From NCBI GenBank assembly GCA_020064725.1, contig JAGTWJ010000001.1, positions 5,394,001-5,458,000 on the forward strand: a DNA stretch of 64,000 nucleotides, given 5' to 3'. This DNA is from Drechslerella dactyloides. Taxonomy: Eukaryota; Ascomycota; Orbiliomycetes; Orbiliales; Orbiliaceae. Under the pieces are notes generated by a model. That model saw only the letters and a program-made list of their open reading frames with translations, was not told where the DNA came from and did not search any database. Below are positions 11,477 through 23,074 of the stretch, piece after piece. Each line of letters starts with the position of its first letter. The stretch's first letter is position 1. The translations under genes were made by a program, and so were the position numbers.

Positions 11477-12817
11477 ATGCAGGCTGCCGCCGCCGCAGCC
11501 AACGACCCGCTGCAGCAGCTGCGGCTGTCCATCCAGACGTCGAACCCGCCCAAGCTCTCGGACGGGCCGACGCCCTCCGCGACGGAACCGCCAATCTCAA
11601 CCGCCACCCACATCATCTTCACGCACCCGGCCACCGTCTCCTTCACGCTCAACACGCCGACCCGCTTCCACACTCGCGCCGGCGAGGCCTTCGACATCCG
11701 CAGCGTGCTGTTCGCGTGGCAGCGTCGCGATGATGGCATTCCCGCGTACGTTGCCGCGTGCCAGGCGGTCGGCAATGGCAAGCTGGTGAAAAATTTGGGT
11801 TTCCTGGAGCGCACGGATCTGATCACCTGGCTGGAGGGCGCGACGGACGAGAGCGACTTTCTCACACGGCTGGAGGGCACCGCGGCGGATAAGGCGGATG
11901 AGCGAGGTGGCGCCGGTGCTGCAGGGCCCGCTGCGACGGCCGTGGGTGCCGGTGCGGCTGGCGGGCTAGGAGCCGTTGCGAAGAGTCGATACACGACGAA
12001 TCTTCGGCTGGCGGAAATCTACTCGCGCGAGAGAGTCGTGACGGACCGAAACACGGTGCTGCGCGGCGTGAAGCCGACGGTGAGGAAACCCGCACCCGGT
12101 CATCGCGATGAGAGCACGGGGCTAACGACAGCGGCGTCTACGTAGGACTTCTCACACGTCCGCAAGATCAGCGAGGCGTACATGAAGAACGCGCGGGCAG
12201 CACAGCAGGCGGCGGCGGCACCGAAGACCGGCGAAGCAGCGCTGCCGCCACGACCAGGCTCGAACGCGGTGATCACGTCTTCGAAACCGCTCAGCAAGCC
12301 GCCGGCGATCTCGAAGCCGCGCGCGCGCCACCCAATCATCATCCTGTCGCCGTCGACGTCGGCGCTGCTGCGCATGTCGAACATCAAGAAGTTCCTGGAG
12401 GAAGGCGAGTTCGTGCAGCCATCAATGTCGGCATCGGACAGCGAGAACATGATGTACATCTCACGACGGCTGCCCGCGATCAACCCGTCGCACGACACGC
12501 GGTTCGTGATTGTTGATTCGCCGGACTACTTCCCGCCGGACGAGTGGTCGCGGGTCGTGGCCGTGTTTACGACAGGCCAGCTGTGGCAGTTCAAGACGTA
12601 CAAGTGGAGCACGCCGCAGGATCTGTTTGCGAACGTGAAGGGGTTCTACGTGGGCTGGAGCGGGGAGACTCCGCCGGGGACGGTTGCGAGCTGGGGCAAT
12701 GTGCAGCTGGTGAATGTGGAGAAGAACAGGCGGTTCAAGGACCGGGAGGTGATGGAAGGGCTGTGGGATGGGATCGAGACGTGGATGGTGAAGAAGGGAT
12801 GGGGAGCGAGGCGGTAG
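11477..12817 (+). CDS. CDC73: Paf1 complex subunit Cdc73 (parafibromin)
   Basis: Two exons (11477-12079, 12146-12817) encode 424 residues. The first exon matches the Cdc73 N-terminal region: a block around GEAFDIRSVLFAWQRRD, then SRYTTNLRLAEIYSRERVV shortly before the splice. The second exon carries the C-terminal Ras-like domain (~265-424), with HPIIILSPSTSALLRMSNIK, DTRFVIVDSPDYF and the aromatic WQFKTYKWSTP segment, ending GIETWMVKKGWGARR. Cdc73 is part of the Paf1 complex, which travels with RNA polymerase II and supports histone H2B ubiquitination and elongation-linked chromatin marks. The 66-nt intron has a CTAAC branch site at 12122. An Ala/Gly-rich linker sits between the domains. Length is close to yeast Cdc73 (393 aa). 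Confidence 0.95.
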
Positions 12818-13365
12818 AGACTGAATCAGGCGCGCTTTACGAACTGTGGTATCAGTCCTTGAAGTGTATTGTTTTGTCTTGTTCATTTCGTTGATTTGGG
12901 GGATTTTACATGATGCATTGAGGCTGTAACAGTGTGCGATATAGCGACGGCGTTATAATGGGGCCTGCCATCAATAGAACAGATAACACGACTGTACTCT
13001 AACATGAATTTTCATTGGCTGGTGAACTTGAGATTCTTAGCTCGCAAATGGTACCTGACTCGTGATTTTTTTTTTTTCTGTTCCAGTTTACTTTTTTTTT
13101 TTTTTTTTTTTTTCTAGAGCTCTGGTGTTTTGCGCCGCACAGAAATTTTCCAACAGCAAAACGTTGTTCCAACAATTTTGCTGCCGCGAAGACATCGACC
13201 GCCACCCCACCGTCTACACTCCTCCGCTACCACGACTTGCTCCATCGCCATCCTTCGACTCCCGCTTACCCGCCAGAATTCGCAGTCGCCGTCTCTCGCA
13301 GACCGTCGAGCTCAGAGCTTCTACCCGCCGTTCTACCTCGTTTCGCCGCCAGTTTTCCTGTCGTC
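12818..13365. promoter_or_regulatory. Upstream region of the PRMT gene with poly(dT) tracts
   Basis: Intergenic DNA that ends in the PRMT leader. It contains T-runs at 13066-13077 and a 22-nt T-run at 13092-13113, about 250 bp before the ATG. Poly(dA:dT) tracts of this kind exclude nucleosomes in fungal promoters; that role is inferred here. After them the leader becomes C-rich. No other gene is seen. Confidence 0.5.
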
Positions 13366-14950
13366 ATGTCGGCGCCTGGGAACCCCGCTAAGACGGGGTC
13401 GGTAGACATGTCGCCGTCAGAGATCCACTACTTCCAGAGGTATACTTGCGTTCCTCCATTCCCCACTTCCCGGCAGCAGAGAAGATGGCGATAGCAGACC
13501 GCGAGCGCGATCTTGGTCGTACGAGTACTGTAGCACGTAGCTGACGAATGCGTATCGCGCGGCATAGTTACAATCACCATGGTACGGACACCTTGAACCT
13601 TATACAGCACGCCATATCTACCCACCATATTCGCGGCGAGTTTTGTGCATGCGTGTGTGGGATGTAGCGTGATGGAGGAGTTGCTGATGCTGTTTTGTCC
13701 CGTCGGAGCGCAGGAATCCATGAGGAGATGCTGGTATATATTCAGAGCGCATTGTTCGGTTTTGTCTTTGAGGGGCAGGTTTGGCTAACGGGTGCCCTTG
13801 GATGGGTTTACAGAAGGACGAGGTGCGCACGAACTCGTACAAGAATGCGATTTACCAGAACCGCCATCTGTTCAAGGACAAGATTGTGCTCGACGTCGGC
13901 TGCGGAACGTCGATCCTGAGCATGTACGTAACGTTCCCTCGTAATTCCACGCCGGGAGAAGGTTCACGGGATTCATTGGCTAACGCGTGTGTGGATGATG
14001 GTAGGTTCGCCGTCAAAGCTGGTGCCAAGCACGTCTACGCGGTCGACATGTCCACGATCATCGAGAAGGCGCGCGAGATCGTTGCGGTCAACGGGATGGC
14101 GGACCAGATCACGCTGATACAGGGCAAGATGGAGGAGATTGAGCTGCCGGTTGACAAGGTGGACATCATCATCTCGGAGTGGATGGGCTACTTTCTGCTG
14201 TACGAGTCCATGTTGGACACGGTGCTGCTTGCGCGGGACAAGTATCTTGCGCCGGGCGGGTTGATCTTCCCGGACAAGGCGAGCATCTACATGGCTGCCA
14301 TCGAGGACGGCGACTACAAGGAGGAGAAGATTGGGTGTACGTTGAGACCAACCCTTCTCATCCATACAGAATTGGCAACGGAGGAGAACTAATCTTCGGG
14401 GTGAGCTAGTCTGGAGCAACGTTTACGGGTTCGACTTTACGCCACTCCAAGATACGGCGCTCGCGGAGCCGCTGGTGGATACAGTCGACCTCAAGGCGGT
14501 CGTCACTGATCCGTGCCTGGTGCTCTCGTTGGACCTGTACACGGTCCAGCCGGAAGACCTGGCCTTCACGGCCCCGTTCGACCTTGCGATCCGGCGGAAC
14601 GACTTTATCCACGCACTGATCGCGTGGTTCGACATTGACTTTGGCGCGTGCCACAAGCCGATCAAGTTCTCGACGGGCCCGCATGCCAAGTACACGCACT
14701 GGAAGCAGACGGTGTTCTACCTGCACGAGATGCTGACGGTCAAGGTTGGGGAGCACCTGCAGGGCGTGCTAAGCAGCAAGCCGACGGAGAAGAACCGGCG
14801 GGACCTGGACGTGAAGATTGACTATACGTTCGAGGCGGAGGACCACGACCGGTCCACGAAGGGGATTTGCCTTTACAAGATGTGAGTTTTCCGCTGTTCC
14901 GGGCGGTATCATCCACGGAAAGTACTAACTAGGTGCTTTCAAGGTGTTAA
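13366..14950 (+). CDS. Type I protein arginine methyltransferase (PRMT1/Hmt1/RmtA)
   Basis: Seven exons (13366-13439, 13568-13581, 13714-13733, 13814-13923, 14005-14336, 14410-14881, 14944-14950) give 342 residues. The tiny exons 2 and 3 rebuild the conserved stretch HYFQSYNHHGIHEEML. Other diagnostic features are SAM motif I VLDVGCGT (61-68), the double-E loop SEWMGYFLLYE with E131 and E140, and the THW loop (279-281). The family makes asymmetric dimethylarginine on histone H4R3 and RNA-binding proteins. The last intron (14882-14943) has a GTGAGT donor and a TACTAAC branch site at 14922, and moves the end from ...YKM to ...YKMC; without it translation would stop at 14885. The other junctions are forced by frame and homology. 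Confidence 0.92.
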
Positions 14951-15436
14951 TTGAGGCGTGATATGGTGTGGGGCGGTTTATGGGCGGCTATTCGTGATGT
15001 ATAAAGAGGGCCTTGAGGGCAGGGCTGCTATTACTATGATGGAGGGATCGATGGATACTAGATAGAGGATATTATATCATACGGCCGGCCACGGGTGCAG
15101 ATATAGTAGTACTACCAGGCGAAATGTCTGACGGTGGCCGGAACGCAATGCACGTGCATGGCCATGAATGGAGGCGTACATTTTTCCCGCGTAGTCGAGA
15201 ACGTACTAGACGCAGTGACCTAGACCGATCTTGGATCCACCCACGAATCCATCCACGCCGATGGCCTGATACGCCCGTGACATGACCTGATGCCGTTCGC
15301 GGTCCCCGGATCTTTAAGAATGCAACAGCGGCCGGCTGCTTCTGCGTTGCGCCTCTTTCTGGCGTATAAAAGAAGCCCGCTCGTCTACTCTCGCCGTCGA
15401 CAGATATCAAGCATTCACCACCATCATACCTATCAA
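14951..15436 (+). promoter_or_regulatory. Promoter of the HAD hydrolase gene with TATA box
   Basis: A clear TATA box, TATAAAAG, lies at 15365-15372, 65 bp before the chosen ATG at 15437. Transcription starting 30-40 bp below it would exclude an upstream in-frame non-ATG extension, so it helps fix the start. The sequence between TATA box and ATG is C/T-rich. The first ~150 bp of this interval are the PRMT 3' UTR. Confidence 0.6.
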
Positions 15437-16528
15437 ATGACCACCAACGGAACCACACCCCGCGGCTTCGCCCCGCTGGACCCGCGGATGCGCACGGCGT
15501 CGTCCAGCGCCCTGCCGCAATTACAGGCTGTCGTCTTCGACGTCGACGGCACGCTGTGTCTGCCGCAGTCGTGGATGTTTGCGGAAATGCGCCGCCAGCT
15601 GGGCATCTCGAAGGCGACGGACATCCTGGACCACATCCTCGGCCTGCCGGACGACGAGGACCTGATTGTTGAGCCGGAGGTCGTCGCTGGAGAGACGGCG
15701 GGGAGGTCGCAGCGGGAACGGGCGTATGCGAAGATCCGGGCGGTGGAGCGGGAGGCGATGGGCCAGATGAGGCCGCAGGAGGGGCTGGTCGAGCTGATGG
15801 ACTACCTGGACGGGCGGGGCGTGCGCAAGGCGATTTGCACGCGGAACTTTGAGTACGTGCCTTCTCCCTTCCTACTATGATATCGTATAGGAGCATATGT
15901 ATATCGGAGGGTGTATGAGTTCTTGGGTTCGAGGTATATGCTATGGCATACGCGATCATTGGCTGACGTGCAGGACGGCGTGATAGTGCGCCGGTGGAGC
16001 ACCTCATCACGAACTTCATCGCGGGACACATCTTCTACCCGATCATCACGCGGGACTTCAAGCCGCCGAAGCCGAGCCCGGCGGGTATCTTGCACATTGC
16101 GGAGAAGCTGGGCGTCGACGTTGGGGGGAAGGGCTTGATTGTAAGTTCTGTTATATCGCCTGTATACCTGATGCCAATGCTTCTTGATACGGCGCTTCAT
16201 GATATTATATACTACAATAGAAGAGTATTGAATTGATGCATGAGGAGTGGCTGACTTGCGGTAGATGGTGGGAGACAGTCTGGACGACATGACGGCCGGG
16301 CGACGCGCCGGCGCGGTGACAGTGCTGCTGGCGAACAGCGAGAACGAGGCGCTGAGAGGTCACGAGCACACGGACCTGAGCGTCGACAGGTGAGTTCCAC
16401 GATACTTCTATTCGCAGTATTATATACTGTTGGCAATTTAATGTATATCATCTTGCTGACGTCTGTGGCGCAGGCTGTCCGATCTGATAGAGATTCTGGA
16501 GGCCGGCCTCACCACGCGAGATATATAG
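15437..16528 (+). CDS. HAD-superfamily hydrolase
   Basis: Four exons (15437-15852, 15987-16140, 16265-16389, 16474-16528) encode 249 residues. HAD motif I is FDVDGTL with nucleophile D35 and acid/base D37. A small cap region follows (about 40-110). Motif II is the Thr in AICTRN (~134), motif III the Lys region around RDFKPPKPSP, and motif IV GDSLDDM with D194 and D197/D198. The spacing fits a C1-capped phosphatase/phosphoglycolate-phosphatase-like enzyme acting on a small phosphorylated substrate; the substrate cannot be told. All catalytic motifs are present, so it should be active. The third intron is AT-rich and the donor sites are GTACGT, GTAAGT and GTGAGT. No targeting signal is obvious with this start. 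Confidence 0.88.
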
Positions 16529-16930
16529 ACGCCTGCTGATATTCTGATACCTCTACGCATCCGTATGCCTGTTTCCAGCATATATTTAGACGGCGTGTGA
16601 AGTATGTAAGTGTATATCATCGCCCGTGTGTATATAAATTTGCCGGATTAGAAGATGCTGCCTCACAGCTACCTCTTCGAGAAGGGAGACTATGACCAAA
16701 TGGCGCGGGCTAGTGCTCTTTGGGCGCGTGATCAGGAATCACGGCCGGATTGCGATACGAGTACACGTCACGGCGCAATCGATTGCTCTCCTCGCGATAG
16801 CGATTCAATCGCAGCCTGACACGTGCTCGGTCGACATCTCCAGAGATACTTATTCGGTGTCGCGGCGCTGGGTCCGACCTCAACACCACGCCGTTCGTCT
16901 CGCGATCTTTCTTTTCCTCTCCTTCCTCCC
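16529..16930. other. Intergenic region HAD / TPR gene
   Basis: About 400 bp with an AT-rich HAD 3' side (TATATAAATTTG near 16630) and a more GC-rich side towards the TPR gene. No ORF or RNA feature stands out. The open frame of the TPR gene extends back to 16823 but without an ATG. Confidence 0.5.
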
Positions 16931-18715
16931 ATGTCCACGCACGCCCCCTCGTCCAGCCTGCCGTACTACGACCTCGGCTCCTTCCACCGCCCCATCACCA
17001 CCGCCAGCTCCGAGTGCCAGGCCTGGTTCGACCGCGGCCTCGTCTGGGCCTACGCTTTCAACCACGACGAGGCCGCCACCTGCTTCCGCCATGCCATCGC
17101 CCACGACGCCTGCTGCCCGATGGCCCACTGGGGGCTCGCCCTCGCGCTCGGCCCCAACTACAACAAGCCCTGGGGCCTCTTCGACCCGGCCGACCTCGCC
17201 TCCAGCCTCCACGGCGCGTACGTCGCCGCGAAGACGGCCGAGGCGCACATCGCGATGGCTAGCCCCGTCGAGCAGGCCCTGATCACCGCGATCCAGGTCC
17301 GATACCAGTCCGGCGTGCCCCCGCCGCCGTGTGCGCCGACTTCACCCCCCGCCGACGATGCCGCGGGTCCCGCGGGGAGCGGCCTGATAAACACCAGCGT
17401 CCAGCTGTCCGCCTGGAACGAAGCCTACGCGGACGCCATGAAGGCCGTCTACGACGCCTTCCACGACGACCTCGACGTCACCACCCTCTACGCCGAAGCC
17501 CTCATCAACCTCACCCCCTGGCAGCTGTGGGACCTCAAGACCGGCGCCCCGCCGCCGAAAGCCCGCACCCTCCCCGCCAAACGCGCGCTCGAAGCCGCGC
17601 TGCACTCCCCGTCCTCCGCGACCGCCGCCTCCCGCCACCCGGGCCTCCTACACATGTACATCCACCTGATGGAGATGTCGCCGCACCCGGAATCCGCACT
17701 CACCGCCGCCGACCACCTCCGCGCGCTGACGCCGGACGCCGGCCACCTGCGCCACATGCCGTCGCACATCGACATCCTCGTCGGCGACTACCGCCGCGCC
17801 ATCGCCGCCAACACCGCCGCCATCGCCGCCGACGAGAAATACCTGTCCGCAACGGGCCTGCGGAACTTCTACACCCTCTACCGCTCCCACGACTACCACT
17901 CCCTCATCTACGCCGCCCTCCTCGCGGGGCAACTCTCCGTCGCCCTCGACGCCACGGCCGCAATGGAAGCCTCAATCCCGGAATCCCTGCTCCGTCTGCG
18001 CTCCCCGCCCATGGCCGACTGGCTGGAATCCTTCCTCTCCGTGCGCGCACACGTCCTTATCCGCTTCGGCCGCTGGTCCGACATTGCCGCACTCGAGCTG
18101 CCGCGCGACGCAAAGCTGTACAGCGTGACGACGGCAACGCTGCACTACGCGAAGGGCATAGCCGCCGCCGCGCAGAACCGCACGCGCGAAGCCGCGACGC
18201 AGCAGCGTCTGTTCCGCGACGCCGTCAAGCGCGTTTCGCCGCGCCGTCTCACGGCTACGAACCGCAGCGTCACCGTGTTTGGCGTGGCGGAGGCGATGCT
18301 GGCGGGCGAACTCGCATACCGGCTCGGCGATATGGACGTTGCCTTCAGCGAGTTGAAGCGGGCGGTCGCATTGGACGACGAGCTGATATACGGCGAGCCG
18401 TGGGCGTGGATGGTGCCGACGCGGCACGCGTACGCGGCGCTGCTGCTGGAGCAAGGGCGCGTGGAGGAGGCGGCGGCGCTGTACCGCGCCGATCTCGGGC
18501 TGGATGGGAGCGTACCCCGCGCGCGGCAGCATCCGCGGAACGTGTGGGCGCTGCATGGGTATCATGAGTGTTTGCGGCGGCTGGGGCGTGGCGCGGAGGC
18601 GGATCTGGTGGAGGTGCAGTTGCGGGTCGCGGTCGCAGTCGCGGATGTAGACGTCACATCGTCGTGTTTCTGCCGCGTCGGGTGTCCCAAGAACTGCGTG
18701 AAGAGTGTGCTGTAG
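16931..18715 (+). CDS. Tetratricopeptide-repeat (TTC38-like) protein
   Basis: A single intronless ORF of 594 residues starting at the first in-frame ATG. Helical repeat pairs of TPR type are visible: CQAWFDRGLVWAYAFNHDEA then CFRHAIAHDACCPMAHWGLA near the start, and HMPSHIDILVGDYRRAIAAN (~280-300) in the middle, with further repeats towards the C-terminus (GELAYRLGDMDVAFSELKRA). This arrangement occurs in a family shared by bacteria and eukaryotes (TTC38-like). Its function is not known; TPRs bind other proteins or peptides. Odd points are the absence of introns beside multi-exon neighbours and very strong use of C-ended codons in the first two thirds. Three close Cys residues (CFCRVGC) near the C-terminus could bind metal, but this is speculative. 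Confidence 0.8.
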   Translation: MSTHAPSSSLPYYDLGSFHRPITTASSECQAWFDRGLVWAYAFNHDEAATCFRHAIAHDACCPMAHWGLALALGPNYNKPWGLFDPADLASSLHGAYVAAKTAEAHIAMASPVEQALITAIQVRYQSGVPPPPCAPTSPPADDAAGPAGSGLINTSVQLSAWNEAYADAMKAVYDAFHDDLDVTTLYAEALINLTPWQLWDLKTGAPPPKARTLPAKRALEAALHSPSSATAASRHPGLLHMYIHLMEMSPHPESALTAADHLRALTPDAGHLRHMPSHIDILVGDYRRAIAANTAAIAADEKYLSATGLRNFYTLYRSHDYHSLIYAALLAGQLSVALDATAAMEASIPESLLRLRSPPMADWLESFLSVRAHVLIRFGRWSDIAALELPRDAKLYSVTTATLHYAKGIAAAAQNRTREAATQQRLFRDAVKRVSPRRLTATNRSVTVFGVAEAMLAGELAYRLGDMDVAFSELKRAVALDDELIYGEPWAWMVPTRHAYAALLLEQGRVEEAAALYRADLGLDGSVPRARQHPRNVWALHGYHECLRRLGRGAEADLVEVQLRVAVAVADVDVTSSCFCRVGCPKNCVKSVL

Positions 18716-19022
18716 ACTGTACGATTACGTATGCATCCATCCGTGACTACTTTGATAGATATCCGTGTAATGATAGTGTAAGTATATGTAGAGTAGTGTA
18801 GAGTACCGAGTACGAATGAAAAAGCTAGCGAAAGGTCTAATTTGACATATATATGACATGTACGATGTTGAAATCATGAATCAAAAACGAATTATCATTA
18901 AACAGTAATGGCCGTGTATGCATGAGATAGGTACACCATATACCTCCACTTCTTCCACCAAAGATCCATTTGCCGATGCACATGCATGCAACATCTTCTC
19001 AAATATAACTAGGAGTTTATAA
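18716..19022. other. Convergent intergenic region TPR / ZIP gene
   Basis: 307 bp between two stop codons, AT-rich (GACATATATATGACATG near 18845), with one TGCATGCA palindrome at 18983. It presumably carries both 3' UTRs. Nothing else is seen. Confidence 0.5.
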
Positions 19023-20382
19023 TCACGCCCACTTGCCCAGCAGCGCCATCAACCCGGCTCCAAGGATGGTACAACCCAGCATGAACGCCAGCCGCCCACC
19101 GTCCCTCGTGCGCTTCGGATCGAACAGGAAATCCCGCGCCAGCAGCTCCACCAGCCCCGTGTACATTAGTATACCGGCGCTCAGACTGTCGAGCACGCCC
19201 GCCACAACGTTGGCGGTGAACGAGCCGGGGTTGTAGGTATTGCGGAGACCCAGGCCGATGGCGATGGCGATGGGCGTGGAGAGGCCGTAGGCGGCGCAGA
19301 GGAGGTAGGGGAGCTTGCTCTGGGGCTTGAACGGGAGCGCCGACATGCGGGCGCCGATGCCGAGGCCTTCGAAGGACTGGTGGAAGACCAGTACTACATC
19401 CACTATCGTCAGTATATTTGTTTACCATATATCGACGCGCGTACGCATCGTAGCTAGGATGGGTGAGGATTGGAACATACCCGGGAAGAGGGTGTTGAAT
19501 TCCTCGCCGGCGACGCCGAGCGCCAGGCCGATGATGATGCTGTGGAAGATGACGCCAAACTCGAGGATGAGGAAGGCGGAGAACTGCGAGTAGAACTCGC
19601 GGCGGTCGTACACGCTGTCGCCGTCCGAGAAGCCTTCCTCCGTGGCTTCTTTGCCGCCGGCTGCGCCCCGCGCCTCCTTTGGCTGGTACGCTATCGTCAC
19701 CACACACGTTAGCTCCGTCGTCAAATACACGATACTACGCGAAGGAACATGTACATGTGGAACTTACCAAAGCCAGCCATGCTGGTAACCCGACTGCTCG
19801 TCGCTTCACCCGCAACAGCAGCCTCACTCCTCCCACCTTCGGCCGCCGCGCCAGCCGGCACGTCCCCACCGAACCGAATCTCAGCATACCGTTCCGCGAC
19901 GACGTCGACCAGAAAGATAACCATAACGCTCACCAGCGCGAGCGCCGGCGGCCAATTATACGTCGCCCACCCGCCCGTCATGCCAACGCACGTCGCGGGG
20001 CCGATGGCATCGTACGCGGGCGCGAGCAGGTGGATGAACGCCGTCGCGACGATGACGCCGGCGCCAAAGTAGCGGGCGAAGAGGTAGATGGCCGTCGGTA
20101 TCTTGAGGCGCGGTGAGCGCCGCGCGATGACGGGGAAGACTGTGCAGACGCTCGATGTGACGAGGATAACGAAGAGGGCGGCGATGCGCAGTCCTGATGA
20201 TATACGCGTGCGTTAGCTTGTGCATTGCTTGGAGGGATTGATGGATGGTGCTTACCCATGCGGCCGTCGTATTCGATCCCGCTTTCGGCGAGGTAGCAGA
20301 CTATCTGCGCGGGGTCTGCGGTGGTCAGGTTGACGCGCTCGGGGTCGAACGCGTGCATTGGCATCTCGAGCTCGGCCGCCAT
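19023..20382 (-). CDS. ZIP-family plasma-membrane zinc transporter (Zrt/Zrf-like)
   Basis: Four exons (20382-20256, 20193-19768, 19690-19481, 19393-19023) encode 377 residues. Eight membrane segments can be picked out, beginning with LRIAALFVILVTSSVCTVF. The ZIP signatures are present: HSIIIGLALGVAGEEFNTLF (H234) in TM4 and FHQSFEGLGIGARM (H259, E263) in TM5, the helices that form the metal-binding centre. A hydrophilic loop sits between TM3 and TM4. ZIP proteins import Zn2+ (sometimes Fe2+) into the cytosol. ATG 20382 is the first in-frame ATG; the frame beyond it starts at a TTG. Upstream copies of ACCTTG (CAAGGT on the coding strand) suggest zinc-responsive control. Confidence 0.93.
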
Positions 20383-23074
20383 TGCAGCTTGATATCGCGA
20401 TCGATATTCTATCAGGTGAGCCAATGTGAATGTGGGTTTGTGAATGTTGTATTTTCCGCGTTGCCGCCCGTCTGACTGGCGTTCTCTCCGTTGAAATTTG
20501 ATTCTTCGTTCTTCTCGTCACCAACAGCACGACAGGACGATGTTTCCCATCAAGATGAACGAGCACTCAACCTTTTGTCCCCGCAAGCTTTCAGAAAAGA
20601 AAAGAAAAGAAATAAAAGTCAATGGATGCGTGTAGGTATGTGTGTATGTATGCATGCGCCGGCAGATGGAGCGGAGCCGCCAGAATTTATATACTGCAGG
20701 AAAAAAGTCTCCGTGCGCACGGTTTTTCCCATTTGCAAGGGCGGGCGTTCGCCTACCCACGCATGTAGCATGCAGACCGTCTTCATGCTAATTATCATCC
20801 TACGTGACAAACAGAATCGAATCGTGCATCGAACGAATCTCTTGCAGGACTGCGACAGACCTTGCACCGTCTCCCTCGCTTGACCTGATCGATCGAACGA
20901 CAGGGTCTACCGTCGACGTCCTGTAGAAGCTGGTCGCGGGGTGTCATGTCTTGTCTTTCCTTTGGGACTAAATCTCGCAGTCCGGAACTTAGCTCGGTCT
21001 GAAAGCGTACGCTAGCAACAGCCGGCGAGGGGCCCCGGTCGGGTTGGATGCACGGTGAGTGTGGGGGGAGTCGCACTTCGGACACGCACGGCGTTCCACT
21101 CGCCGATTAGCTGAACCATGAATCCTATCTCTGGTTCGCCATCGAAGGGTGGTCATTATATTCCCTCCGTAGATAGATAGAGGTAGAGACTCCGCGGTGG
21201 GTATCACATCGTGTGCATCCGGAGACTCGGTTTGTGCACAGTCACGCCCACCCACGACCGAGCAGCCGGGAAGCGAAGCATCATATCATCCAGAGCATAC
21301 GTCCGGAGATACGGCTATGCAATGGATGGACGCATGAACGATCCTCGTGTGCGAACTCATGCAGACATCCTTTCCATTCCTGCCACCTGGAAAAAACTCA
21401 ATCTGCAGATTCAAGTAGCATTAGCTCCAGACATCAACTGGATCGGACCCATCCGCGCAGTCAGATTTTTTCTTCTTAACTTTGCGAGAAGAAGAAAAGG
21501 ATACAACAATAGATAGAAATCACGCCACCTGGTGCATTGCCCGTCGACTTCCCTCTTCGTCCGAAAGACGGTGCACGAGCAGGGATATCATTACGAAAAA
21601 AAAAGCCAGCAGCGGTGCCAGTTGCCGAGGGTGCGCACGAACGAAAAACAAAAGGCGACATCGCAGTCCGGAACTCAAAAACCGCCCAGTCTTGATTTCG
21701 TTCGATTCGCTCGCTCGCTTTCATGCACCGGCCGGCTCGAGCGCTCTCAGCCGCACCCAATCAAACCGCGCCAGTACTCACGTCATCCGTCTGTTTCATT
21801 CGCTGCTGACGCTGCATGCACACTTTACATGCACATGCTAGTGCTCGTAGAGCAGGCAGGCACGGGGATCGGATAGGACAGGTATCCTATTTCCTTCGAA
21901 TATCCTGCAGGTGAGGCAGTTTCTCCGCCGCGGATTGGCTGGCGCGAGGGCCGAGTGGGCCGACGACATATCTTACTAGTATACAGACTAGTCTTTGATT
22001 TCATCATTGCATCGCGCGGCACAATGTCTCGCCGTTCGGAGGTAGCTTTTCTTCTTTTTGGATCGTTCGTATCGCATGGTACCCTGTATCTGGTACGTAA
22101 TATCTCGTCCGCGGCCGGGTGTGCCTGGCTATCTACCAAGTAGCGACGCCATCGCATCCATATCTCAGCGTTCTGCTCGTCCGAGGGCGAGGTATACGTA
22201 GCGAGGGAGGCAGGAGGGGGTGATGTAACCTTGCAAGTGCCGTTCGTCGAGTCTAGCAGAAGCCATCTGCAGCGTGCATCTGGTGATTTGTAATTTTATT
22301 CGCATCCTGAGCTCTGTCGCCGGGGCTAAAGTGCGAAGTGCGAAGTGCTCTCGTGGGACGATTAGATGACAGGGGGGTGAAGGACCAACTGGGCAGGAGG
22401 CACGGCTGCCCGACAAGGGGAGCGTTCTTGCCTCCCGCCCATCCGCGCGATCGAGTCGCCCTCGAGTTCCGAAGTGCTGCCTGGCACAGACTTGAGTTTT
22501 TAAAAATCCTGGGTAGTACCTTGGCTATCGGATCTGAAGCAGTAGGTACCAGCATAACAATATACATGTCCTATATCTGGGCGCAGGCTGTGCCGATGCG
22601 AATACGCCCGGTTAGGTCAAAACGTGATCGCAACCATGTGAACCGTCATGATATCACGCCAGCGGACACGTGTGCCGGTGCCAGCCGTATTCATATTCAG
22701 AGGCGGAGGGAGTAATTTTGGCTACCTGTACACGGGTGACGACGAGAGCAATTGACTGGCCGAGGCAGTCTTAGGAGGGCATGAACGCTGCAAGTGATTG
22801 TTAATACATGAATGGCATTCAGAGTATACTAATATACTGCTTAGTATACAATTTATCAATTGTAAGCTTCGAACGACTTTATGAAACGCCTCCCGCCCGT
22901 ACATCCATCCCCATTATATCGGCACCTCGGCCAGCCGCATGTATCTAGCTAGAATAGTGATGAGAAATAAAAAAGGACAAGTCGCAGAAAGAGCTCAAGT
23001 AGAATGACAGAGAGCAAAGAAAAAGGAAAGGGAAATCAGAGCATCGGTGTAGTCAGAGGATAGAGCGGTCACGG
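20383..23074. other. 2.7-kb intergenic region upstream of the ZIP gene
   Basis: No supported gene: the ORFs are at most 130 codons and without domains. CAAGGT, the core of the ZafA/Zap1 zinc-response motif, occurs on the ZIP coding strand at 20864-20859, 22233-22228 and 22523-22518; the nearest is about 480 bp from the ATG. There is an AGAAA-rich run near 20595-20615 and a threefold AAGTGCG repeat near 22330-22350. The 3' UTR of the UBX gene lies at the far end. Confidence 0.5.

Noticed and set aside
14883..14885. TGA as the PRMT stop codon
   Set aside because: It falls inside an intron with donor GTGAGT and a TACTAAC branch site; splicing gives a stop at 14948-14950.
15290..15436. Extension of the HAD protein to 15290
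   Set aside because: The TATA box at 15365 places the transcription start downstream of 15290.
17329..18567. 412-codon alternative-frame ORF within the TPR gene
   Set aside because: Arg/Pro/Ala-rich translation caused by high GC; the TPR frame shows the real repeats.
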